From assembly GCA_028066355.1 (NCBI GenBank), contig JALCBP010000090.1, forward strand, positions 1-8,461: 8,461 nt of DNA, given 5' to 3'. This document shows, one piece after another, positions 1 through 6,317 of this stretch (the stretch's first letter is position 1; each line of letters opens with the position of its first letter). The DNA comes from UBA1268 sp002694955 (lineage in GTDB: Bacteria > Planctomycetota > Planctomycetia > Pirellulales > UBA1268). The notes beneath the pieces were generated by a model. The model made no database searches. It saw only the letters and a program-made list of their open reading frames with translations, and was not told the origin of the DNA. Made by a program: the position numbers and the translations under genes.

Positions 1-769
1 TCAAAGCGGATGCGATCTCACGAGCAGCTCCTTCGCGTTGGGCAGTGATTGCCTCAACACCTACCCATCCGCGATAGCCTCGCTCTTCAAGAATTGCCAG
101 AACAGGTGGCAAATCGACCTGACCAGTCCCCAATGGCACAGCTTTTCCATGACCGGCATAGGCTCCAGCAACTGCATCTGTTGCGTGGACATATCCGATA
201 TCTCCAGCCAATGTTGTTGCAGCATCAGCCGGATCATGTCCATGAACGAGCAAGGCGCCGGTCACCAGATGCACCTGCAGACTGCCATCTGGCACAGACT
301 CAATAACTTTTTTAAGGTCGTCTGGACCAGCCCGACCTGCTTCGGCACAAAATATTGCACCGGTTTGTTGGCCTGTTCGGCCAAGATCAGAGAGCACATC
401 AACAAGAACCTGCCAACCGGGATCCTCCTTAGACGAAGGAATATCGCCTAGGTGACCGAGCAAGACTGATGCACCAAGTCGATGTGCCTGAAGCATTGCC
501 TGCTTTGTTGCCAGAACGCGAGCTTCGAGCCGATTTTGGTCTGCGTATCCTCCTCGAGTTGGAAATGAAACAGCCGCTACATGCAAACCTGCATCATCGA
601 GCCACTTGCGAATTTGACGGACTCCGGTATCGGAGAGTGTCGCAAGATCAATGCCATAGCGACCATCCACTTCAATACCACCAATACCAAACTCACGTGC
701 AATCGAGAGTGATCGCCGAAAGTCTGAGGCAAGCGGCAATACGGGAACAGCAAGGCGTGAAGAATTCAT
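1..769 (-). CDS. Sugar phosphate isomerase/epimerase-like TIM-barrel protein (3' end missing)
   Basis: Read on the minus strand from ATG at 769-767, the frame stays open for 256 codons to the left edge, so the C-terminus is cut off. The protein has the alternating strand/helix pattern of the xylose isomerase-like TIM barrel (AP_endonuc_2 superfamily). The early strand is GIGGIEVDG (about residues 28-36). Likely metal ligands are E143 in FCAEAG, H195 and D198 in YVHATDA, and E239 in VGVEA. Family members isomerise or epimerise sugars or act on inositol-type polyols in the cytoplasm; the substrate cannot be told here. At the usual second metal ligand (Asp in a V-N-x-D-P-x-N motif) this protein reads V-H-L-V-T-G-A-L, so T170 appears to replace Asp; this rests on eye alignment. 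An in-frame TGA about 20 bp upstream leaves ATG 769 as the first plausible start. It is divergent from the Nif3 gene. The family call is good, the function unknown. Confidence 0.85.
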   Translation of the reverse strand, partial: MNSSRLAVPVLPLASDFRRSLSIAREFGIGGIEVDGRYGIDLATLSDTGVRQIRKWLDDAGLHVAAVSFPTRGGYADQNRLEARVLATKQAMLQAHRLGASVLLGHLGDIPSSKEDPGWQVLVDVLSDLGRTGQQTGAIFCAEAGRAGPDDLKKVIESVPDGSLQVHLVTGALLVHGHDPADAATTLAGDIGYVHATDAVAGAYAGHGKAVPLGTGQVDLPPVLAILEERGYRGWVGVEAITAQREGAAREIASAL

Positions 770-1051
770 AAGACGTCCATACTTTGTTCAGGGTGTCTGG
801 CAAGGAAATCCAGAAGGTCACTTAATCAGTCCTGTTTCCATTGCGTCTAGTCCCTCTCACCGTATGGTACTTTGTCACTGGGGATTTCACGAGGAGGCCC
901 ATACAGGTTAAGCATACGACAGCCTTTTCGGGCACGTGCTTTCCGCGGCTAGATTACGGATTTTTGTAAGAGATGGTGTATGGAGGCAAAGGAACACGAT
1001 CTTTGTTCTCTCATCCTGTTTCTCACTATCGGTATGTGTATCATAGGGAAC
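770..1051. promoter_or_regulatory. Divergent intergenic region between the isomerase-like gene and nif3
   Basis: This 282-bp stretch separates two divergently transcribed genes and should hold both promoters, but no convincing -35/-10 pair is visible by eye. It contains a small inverted repeat, TCTGG at 796-800 with CCAGA at 810-814, and an 8-bp palindrome GCACGTGC at 932-939; either could be an operator or chance. The reading frame of nif3 stays open back to an ATG at 980, but the extra residues (hydrophobic and cysteine-containing) do not look like the Nif3 family, so I treat this part as non-coding. I recognise no tRNA or other structural RNA. Confidence 0.45.
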
Positions 1052-1849
1052 ATGTCGAATCTTGCTGATGTCATTGCCTCGCTTGAACACCTTGCCCCAC
1101 TCAGACTTGCTGCTGACTGGGATAATGTTGGCCTGCTTGTTGCCACGAAAAAACCGTCTATCCACCGTGTCATGACGTGCCTGACGCTCACTCTCGATGT
1201 TGCCCGTGAGGCTGTAGCTCAAAAAGCCGATCTGGTTGTGACTCATCACCCCCTTCCTTTTCGTCCGCTCAATCGCATTACTGAGGAAACCCCCACTGGC
1301 GCTACGCTCGTTGAGCTAGTATCAGCTGGCATTGGTGTCTGGAGCGGCCATACTGCCTGGGACTCAGCCGCGGAGGGTATTAATGCAATGCTTGCTGGAA
1401 TCTTATCGCTCCAAGATGTGGCTCCTCTTGAGCCTGACGAGACTGATCCCAGTGTCGGGTTTGGACGCATGGGCACGACCTCATCACACGATACGGTCGA
1501 CGCGGTGACGCAACGACTCACATCTGCCTTAGGATGTTCAGGCTGCACCGTTGCTGGTGACCCCAACCGGTCGGCTGGCCGTATTGGTATTGTCTGTGGA
1601 AGTGGTGGTGAATCTGTACCATTAGCTGCTGCTGCAGGATGCCAGACCCTCGTCACTGGTGAGATCAAATTACATGATGCGCTTGAAGCGTTGGCACGCA
1701 ACATGACCGTCATCGCTGTTGGCCATCATCGCAGTGAACGGTTCGCTATGGAACACATGGCTGAAAAATTACACATGGTTCTGCCTGATCTTCATTGCTG
1801 GGCGAGTACCGTAGAACAAGACCCTCTTTGCTGGCTGCCAAATAGATAG
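1052..1849 (+). CDS. nif3: Nif3-family dinuclear metal center protein (YbgI/DUF34 type)
   Basis: From ATG 1052 this gives 265 aa, the usual length of the short bacterial form without the inserted PII-like domain. Family landmarks occur in order: DWDNVGLLV (22-30), THHPL (64-68), SGHTAWDSAAEGIN (98-111), the glycine-rich GIVCGSGG (179-186), TGEIKLHDA (202-210) and GHHRSER (224-230). Expected metal ligands are all present: H65, H66, D104, H225 and E229. Family members form toroidal hexamers with a two-metal site; they are often annotated as GTP cyclohydrolase I type 2 homologs, but the physiological reaction is not settled. ATG 1052 is chosen because the homologous N-terminus starts at MSNLADVIASLEHLAP; an AGGGA at 1045-1049 lies only 2 nt upstream, which is close for a ribosome site. 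In-frame ATGs at 980 and 1034 are alternatives. It is the first gene of the plus-strand cluster; the glycosyltransferase starts 52 bp after its stop. Confidence 0.9.
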   Translation: MSNLADVIASLEHLAPLRLAADWDNVGLLVATKKPSIHRVMTCLTLTLDVAREAVAQKADLVVTHHPLPFRPLNRITEETPTGATLVELVSAGIGVWSGHTAWDSAAEGINAMLAGILSLQDVAPLEPDETDPSVGFGRMGTTSSHDTVDAVTQRLTSALGCSGCTVAGDPNRSAGRIGIVCGSGGESVPLAAAAGCQTLVTGEIKLHDALEALARNMTVIAVGHHRSERFAMEHMAEKLHMVLPDLHCWASTVEQDPLCWLPNR

Positions 1850-1901
1850 CCACCTACTTCCTTTTCCGACTACTGGGTCTGTATTGAAACAAAGAAACAA
1901 T

Positions 1902-2705
1902 ATGAGCCAATTTCTCACTGCACTACCCGTATTTAATGAGGACAAGCATGTCCAAGAAGTCCTTGATCAGGTGCTGCGACATACCGACAACGTTTTGGTT
2001 GTTGATGATGGTTCAACTGATAACACTGCATCTATTCTGAAGGAAAGAACGGTAAAACAGGGTGATATCACAGTCATTCACCACGAAACAAACCTCGGTT
2101 ACGGTGCTGCTCTTGCTAGTGCTTTTGCATATGCACAACAGCCCCGTGAAGATGGTTCAAGCTGGGACGGTCTCGTGACGATTGACTGTGATGGCCAACA
2201 CCAGCCGCAACTCATTCCGTCATTTATTGCTGCACTTGGTAATCCGAAACACCCTGCTGCTGATATTGTGAGTGGAAGTCGTTACCTAAAAGATCTCCCG
2301 GACAATGGTCAGGCGCCGGAGGGCCGCCGTCGTATCAACATGGAAATCACTGCTGAAATCAATCAGCGACTTGGCCTGTCACTCACTGATGCCTTTTGTG
2401 GCTTTAAAGCCTATTCAAAAAAAGCTCTTCGGGCACTGCCTGTCACTGAGCCTGGCTACGCAATGCCTCTCGAAGTCTGGGTACTGGCAGCGGTAGAAAA
2501 ATTGCATATTGTTGAACTACCTGTCCCTCTGGTCTATCTCGATCTGACGAGAAGTTTTGGTGGTGCGCTTGATGATGGAACAACTCGTATTGCCCATTAT
2601 CGTGAGGTTCTTGAACGGACAATCCGTTCGATACAGGCTAGGAGTGGCGTCAATCGCAGTGTCGGGTATGGTGTGAGTTCCCCGTCCCAGAGAGTTGACG
2701 CTTGA
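1902..2705 (+). CDS. Family 2 glycosyltransferase (DPM/polyprenyl-phosphate sugar transferase-like)
   Basis: The protein is 267 aa from ATG 1902 and is soluble, with no transmembrane stretch. It has the GT-A signature of GT2 enzymes: ALPVFNE at 7-13, the nucleotide-binding VVDDGSTDNT (33-42), the metal-binding DxD in DCDGQHQP (D95, D97), SGSRY (124-128) and DAFCGFKAYS (163-172). This pattern fits transferases that use a nucleotide-sugar donor and often a polyprenyl-phosphate acceptor (DPM1-like), but many planctomycete-type members are uncharacterised, so the acceptor is unknown. The frame opens at a TTG at 1884; ATG 1902 is preferred because MSQFLTALPVFNE is the normal N-terminus. No strong Shine-Dalgarno is visible (A-rich leader). 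Its TGA overlaps the TTG start of the next gene, indicating one transcript. Confidence 0.9.
   Translation: MSQFLTALPVFNEDKHVQEVLDQVLRHTDNVLVVDDGSTDNTASILKERTVKQGDITVIHHETNLGYGAALASAFAYAQQPREDGSSWDGLVTIDCDGQHQPQLIPSFIAALGNPKHPAADIVSGSRYLKDLPDNGQAPEGRRRINMEITAEINQRLGLSLTDAFCGFKAYSKKALRALPVTEPGYAMPLEVWVLAAVEKLHIVELPVPLVYLDLTRSFGGALDDGTTRIAHYREVLERTIRSIQARSGVNRSVGYGVSSPSQRVDA
2688..2705 (+). promoter_or_regulatory. TTGA start/stop overlap with upstream ribosome site (translational coupling)
   Basis: The stop TGA of the glycosyltransferase (2703-2705) is shared with the TTG start (2702-2704) of the 560-aa gene. A purine-rich CAGAGAG at 2688-2694 lies 7 nt before the TTG and can serve as ribosome binding site. 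The first in-frame ATG is about 100 codons further in, just before the conserved-looking GHQPDLFHPG block, so the TTG is the best available start. Confidence 0.65.
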
Positions 2706-4384
2706 GTAACCACCCTCGCTTTGATCGTCGCAAACATCGCCCACCACCGGATTCCGGTGGACGGCTGTTTGACCCTCCAATCAGTCCTGATCCGACCAAT
2801 CCAGCAATTGCGATTGATCACCTCGTTGATAACAACAAGTTACTTCGAACAGCCTTTGATACACAGGTCGGGGATCTCAAACTCTGGGAACTGGTTGCAG
2901 CAACCCGCCGAGAAGTACTAACTGTAGCCACGGAGTACACGTCAAGTTATCGCGATGTCATCCGGCCCTCAAATACAGCCGAATGGATAGCAGCCCCGAT
3001 CATAATGGGTGGGCATCAACCAGACCTCTTTCACCCGGGTGTTTGGCTGAAAAACTTTGCAATTGATGCATATGCAAGGCGTCTTGGGGGCACAGCAATC
3101 AATTTGATCGTTGATACGGACTGCTGCCGTTCAACAAGTGTCGGTGTTCCTGTTGGAACACCTGAGTCTGCACGACTGGAACAGGTTCCCTTTGATCGAT
3201 CTGAACCTCCAGTTGCATGGGAAGAACGCGGTGCTGCAGATATAGAATGTTTTCGATCGTTTGGGCGCCGAGCTTCTGATCTTCTTACACCACTTGTACC
3301 TGATGCAATCCTGCGACGATGGTGGCCACTTGCTGTTGAAAGAATGAGCGAAGGTCATCGGGTTGGTCTTGCGATTGCACAAGCACGGCACCAACTCGAA
3401 GAACGTTATGGACTTGAGACGATTGAAATACCTGTCAGTGAATTAATGCGACTTCCTACCGTCATGGTCTTCATGTCGTGGCTTCTTGCAAGAAGTCGAG
3501 AACTCCATAGTGCATACAATGCAGCTCTTGGTCGGTATCGAAGGCGGCATCACCAGCGAGGGCAAACTCGCCCCATGCCTGATCTCATTGAAAAAACAGT
3601 AGATCCATCAGAGGGGCCATGGTTTGAAGTTCCGTGGTGGATCTGGTCAGAGGACGACCTGCAACGACGACGGGTTTTTGCAAATACCAATACACCGGGT
3701 GTCCTCATATTGTCTGACATGGAAACCTTACGAGTGGAACTTCCTATTTCACTCGACACGCCACCCTCAAAATGGGTTGATGCTCTCTCGCGAATGGAAG
3801 AGCATGCCTTACGTCTGCGACCCCGAGCCATTATGACCACGCTCATCGCACGTCTTCTTGTCGCCGATGTGTTCGTCCACGGAATCGGTGGTGCGGCGTA
3901 TGACGAAATCACTGATGATATTGTCCACGCACTTACTGGTTGTGAACCACCTCGACATGCTGTGGTTTCAGGAACACTTCGTCTGCCTCTCGAGACCCGA
4001 TTCCCAGAACTTTCCGAGCAACAACCACTCGCAGAACTTGCTGGTGTCCATCAAACACTTCGAGACCTTGAGTTTCACCCAGAGAGTCATCTTGAGCCAT
4101 TCTCAGACCAGCCAGAGGCCGTGCGAGACCTAATCACAGAGAAACGACGGTGGATTGATACTCAACCTACAGCGACTCTTGCCCGCCGACGCTGTCATGA
4201 AATTCGATCAACAAATGCCCGCCTTGCCTATTACACGCAACCCGTGCGAAAGCAATTGTTGGACCGTGTTGGACCACTTGCAAACGCTATTCGGGCACAA
4301 AAAATTCTGCAAAGTCGCGACTTTCCGTGGTGTTTTTTCCCAGAAAATCAACTTCGTGAGTTCCTCCTACTGGAAATCGATTGA
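2702..4384 (+). CDS. Uncharacterised 560-aa protein, possibly distantly BshC-like
   Basis: I cannot name this family with certainty. The first 35 residues are polar, proline- and arginine-rich and probably disordered. The rest looks like a cytoplasmic enzyme with no signal peptide or membrane segment. Striking blocks are GGHQPDLFHPG (103-113) followed by NLIVDTDCC (134-142), a basic helical stretch LGRYRRRHHQRG (276-287), a Trp-rich PWFEVPWWIW (306-315), and LRPRAIMTTLIARLL (372-386) leading into FVHGIGGAAYDEITDD (391-406). From memory, BshC of bacillithiol synthesis (about 540 aa) has a GQQ.GL.TGP block before an acidic E-D-H-D strand, and later a block of the form L-S-x-N-V-x-x-R-P with G-P-x-E-I-A-Y. 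The order and spacing here are comparable, so a BshC-like Rossmann fold is a reasonable guess, not a demonstration. It is coupled to the glycosyltransferase by a 4-bp overlap; the acetyltransferase follows after 61 bp. Confidence 0.85.
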   Translation: MSNHPRFDRRKHRPPPDSGGRLFDPPISPDPTNPAIAIDHLVDNNKLLRTAFDTQVGDLKLWELVAATRREVLTVATEYTSSYRDVIRPSNTAEWIAAPIIMGGHQPDLFHPGVWLKNFAIDAYARRLGGTAINLIVDTDCCRSTSVGVPVGTPESARLEQVPFDRSEPPVAWEERGAADIECFRSFGRRASDLLTPLVPDAILRRWWPLAVERMSEGHRVGLAIAQARHQLEERYGLETIEIPVSELMRLPTVMVFMSWLLARSRELHSAYNAALGRYRRRHHQRGQTRPMPDLIEKTVDPSEGPWFEVPWWIWSEDDLQRRRVFANTNTPGVLILSDMETLRVELPISLDTPPSKWVDALSRMEEHALRLRPRAIMTTLIARLLVADVFVHGIGGAAYDEITDDIVHALTGCEPPRHAVVSGTLRLPLETRFPELSEQQPLAELAGVHQTLRDLEFHPESHLEPFSDQPEAVRDLITEKRRWIDTQPTATLARRRCHEIRSTNARLAYYTQPVRKQLLDRVGPLANAIRAQKILQSRDFPWCFFPENQLREFLLLEID

Positions 4385-4388
4385 GTTT

Positions 4389-4403
4389 CGACATATCGTG
4401 TCG
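4389..4403 (+). other. Short perfect hairpin after the 560-aa gene
   Basis: CGACA (4389-4393) and TGTCG (4399-4403) form perfect 5-bp arms around a 5-nt loop, 4 bp after the stop codon. No T-run follows directly (TTTTT comes only at about 4418-4422), so this is not a convincing intrinsic terminator. It could attenuate or protect the message between the two genes, or be chance. Confidence 0.3.
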
Positions 4404-4424
4404 GGTAACGGAATGGATTTTTAC

Positions 4425-4440
4425 CTCCTAGGGACAGGAG
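4425..4440 (+). promoter_or_regulatory. Ribosome binding site of the acetyltransferase gene inside a possible masking hairpin
   Basis: AGGAG at 4436-4440 is a strong Shine-Dalgarno, 5 nt before ATG 4446, and it fixes that start. A perfectly complementary CTCCT lies at 4425-4429, separated by the 6-nt AGGGAC. In mRNA these could pair and hide the ribosome site. The stem is only 5 bp, so pairing would be marginal. Confidence 0.5.
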
Positions 4441-4445
4441 ACAAT

Positions 4446-6271
4446 ATGCTGCCGGCACGATCTTCCCGCACAGGTTCATCATCACGCACAGGTTCATCAT
4501 CACGGACAGGCTCCTTACGCANNNNNNNNNNNNNNNNNNNNNNNNNNNNNNNNNNNNNNNNNNNNNNNNNNNNNNNNNNNNNNNNNNNNNNNNNNNNNNN
4601 NNNNNNNNNNNNNNNNNNNNNCGCACAGGTTCATCATCACGCACAGGTTCATCATCACGGACAGGCTCCTTACGCAAACCATCTCGTAGCAATCAGCCAA
4701 CACGAAGCAGTCGGTCTACCACCGTCAAAAAAACTTCGCGTGTTCGAAAACGTTCAGCAGCACAAACAGAATGTGATATTCGTCCAACTGCTGTTGTGGC
4801 TCCTAAGAAAAAAAAGGCTGCTACGTCATCTCGTCGTCGAAGTCGATCCAAGGCAATCGGTGCTGTTGAAATCCGACCATCAGGTACGATCTTCAGTCGT
4901 CGTTCCGATGAAAATCGTGAAGCAATTCATCATCTTCCCGAACACCCGCCCGTTGACCTCACTCCTCCAGCTTGGATGCAAGAAGAGTGTCAGGTAGGAC
5001 CAGCACAAGCCGGTGATCAAACTGAGATCCTCCAACTTCTTTCCGGCTTACCAACACCACCGAGCCGAGCTGAATTCCATGCTTCTGTCGATCATCCAGA
5101 GCATGACTCAGCAAATAGATTAGTTGCTCGACTTGCCGGAAGAATTGTTGGTCACATTGAGATTGCTCCCCGCACAATCATGATCGGTTCGGCTCCTGTG
5201 AAAGCCGCTGCTCTTGATAGGGTTGCGATTCTTCCCGAGTGTCGAGGCGCTGGACATGGACAGCGCCTGGTACAAGCAGCCGAACGAAGGATGCGTGAAC
5301 TTGGTGTTATCGCCGCGTTCTCAAGAACACGAATTGCTTCATCTTTTCATGATTTAGGATGGAGCGTTCTTGGTCGTGACTGTGCATCGGCAGGCCGTCC
5401 AACTGACATTCTCTCGCGTCTACTCGCCGCACCGGAACGTCAGGGCCCTGACGTAACGATGCGTCAGTGGAGGCATGTTGAGCTTCCGGCCATCTTGAGA
5501 ATCTATGAGCAGAATGCTTCTCGATTTGTTGGAACGACAGCTCGCACTGAGGCGTACGCTCGATGGCTCGTGAGTCGCAAAGCATTTGATTCAATCATCG
5601 TGGCTCTACAAGGGAACGACCGCTACGACCTCCATGAAACGACTGCAAAAATTGTTGGATACTGTATTCAAACAGGCGGTCGTGTTCTCGAAGTAATGGC
5701 TGACCCGAAGTATCAGGGCCTTGAACGTGAGATTCTTGCAAGAGTCTGTGCAGAAGCCATCGAAAATGATCGACAGGAGCTGATCTATGAATCAAGCCCA
5801 ACGGACCCTCTTCATGAGGAAGTTCGGGGACCGGCATGTGATGATAAATCACCACCAATCATATCCCGTGTTGCACCACAGGACCGAATGATTGTCGCCC
5901 GTGTTTTTGACCCACGAAGCCTTTTAACAGCAATGGCTCCAACACTGGCCAGCCGAGTCGTCCAGGCAGGAATGCGTGATACGGTTGAACTCGGTTTTGA
6001 CAGTGACACCTTCCGAGGATCTGTGACGATTCCTGCCGCCAAGGACGGCGAACCGCGTGAAACCATTGTACAACCAGGGCGAGTTGGCCGAAGCTACCTC
6101 AAACTGACTGACGATGAATTGACTCGCCTTCTTTTGGGGCAGTGTGACCCGCTCGAAGCAGCGACAGCTGGTCGACTTGAACCATCGACACAGTTATCGC
6201 AGAAGCTTGCCGAACAACTCTTTCCAAGGCTGCCACTTTGGTGCCCGATGTGGGATGACGTGCCGGCATAG
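4446..6271 (+). CDS. Eis-like GNAT acetyltransferase with SCP2-like C-terminus and basic repetitive tail, interrupted by an assembly gap
   Basis: The gene starts at ATG 4446 behind a good AGGAG and ends with TAG at 6269-6271. As deposited it contains 100 N; removing the Ns plus one of the two 55-bp copies (155 bp) leaves 1671 bp and one open frame of 556 aa. In that numbering, residues 1 to about 88 are a Ser/Arg/Lys/Thr-rich tail with SRTGSS repeats and a KKKK run. A GNAT domain (about 130-255) carries the acetyl-CoA motif A, VAILPECRGAGHG, with RGAGHG at 215-220. A second, degenerate GNAT-like domain (about 285-395) follows. The C-terminal part (about 430-556), ending LFPRLPLWCPMWDDVPA, resembles the SCP2-like domain of Eis-type N-acetyltransferases. 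Such enzymes transfer acetyl from acetyl-CoA to amines; the substrate is unknown. The tail is unusual for an acetyltransferase and could bind nucleic acid or membrane. It is the last gene of the cluster and faces cysI. Confidence 0.85.
4467..4521. repeat. Left copy of 55-bp duplication with 18-bp tandem repeats
   Basis: Two exact copies of an 18-bp unit (CGCACAGGTTCATCATCA, 4467-4484 and 4485-4502) are followed by a diverged third unit and TTACGCA. In frame they encode RTGSSS, RTGSSS, RTGSLR. The 55-bp stretch recurs exactly at 4622-4676 on the other side of the gap. Confidence 0.95.
4522..4621. other. Scaffold gap of 100 N
   Basis: Exactly 100 consecutive N, the conventional placeholder for a gap of unknown size. 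Because identical 55-bp sequences abut both edges, the real gap is probably zero (overlapping contig ends). A longer repeat tract in the acetyltransferase tail cannot be excluded. Confidence 0.98.
4622..4676. repeat. Right copy of 55-bp duplication with 18-bp tandem repeats
   Basis: Base-for-base identical to 4467-4521. It continues into AACC and the rest of the basic tail (KPSRSNQPTRSSRS), in frame with the acetyltransferase body. The left copy already ends with the base A that follows TTACGC here, rather than with the start of another repeat unit, which favours simple contig overlap over true tandem duplication. Confidence 0.95.
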
Positions 6272-6293
6272 ATACACTCTATAACGATGTCAT

Positions 6294-6314
6294 GCGTGCT
6301 TTTGCGGGTCACGC
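6294..6314. terminator. Weak stem-loop between convergent genes (possible bidirectional terminator)
   Basis: The 46-bp space between the acetyltransferase stop and the cysI stop contains GCGTG (6294-6298) and CACGC (6310-6314), a perfect 5-bp stem with an 11-nt loop. Its position between two convergent 3' ends suits a terminator, but the stem is short and there is no proper T-run on either strand, so the call is weak. Confidence 0.25.
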
Positions 6315-6317
6315 GCG

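Noticed and set aside
38..771. Plus-strand open frames opposite the isomerase-like gene
   Set aside because: They are low-quality shadow frames (Cys-, Gln- and His-rich); the minus-strand frame shows clear TIM-barrel family motifs through the same region.
770..979. Structured RNA (tmRNA, SRP RNA, RNase P or 6S) in the divergent region
   Set aside because: I looked for the conserved cores of these RNAs on both strands and found none; only small inverted repeats are present.
980..1051. ATG 980 as the start of nif3
   Set aside because: The extra 24 residues are hydrophobic and cysteine-containing and are not seen in the family; ATG 1052 gives the normal N-terminus.
908..1249. Minus-strand open frame over the nif3 start
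   Set aside because: It is antisense to the conserved Nif3 N-terminus and has no recognisable features or ribosome site.
4467..4676. CRISPR-like or intergenic tandem array
   Set aside because: The 18-bp units are directly adjacent without spacers, are a multiple of three and encode an in-frame SRTGSS repeat inside a protein.
4155..4997. Plus- and minus-strand open frames running through the N block
   Set aside because: They exist only because N codons are not stops. They overlap the 560-aa gene and the acetyltransferase in other frames and have no family-like sequence.
4796..6271. Acetyltransferase starting at GTG 4796 (491 aa)
   Set aside because: The frame is open upstream through the basic tail to the gap, and after joining the 55-bp copies it reaches ATG 4446, which has a strong AGGAG. 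GTG 4796 has no ribosome site and lies inside the tail.
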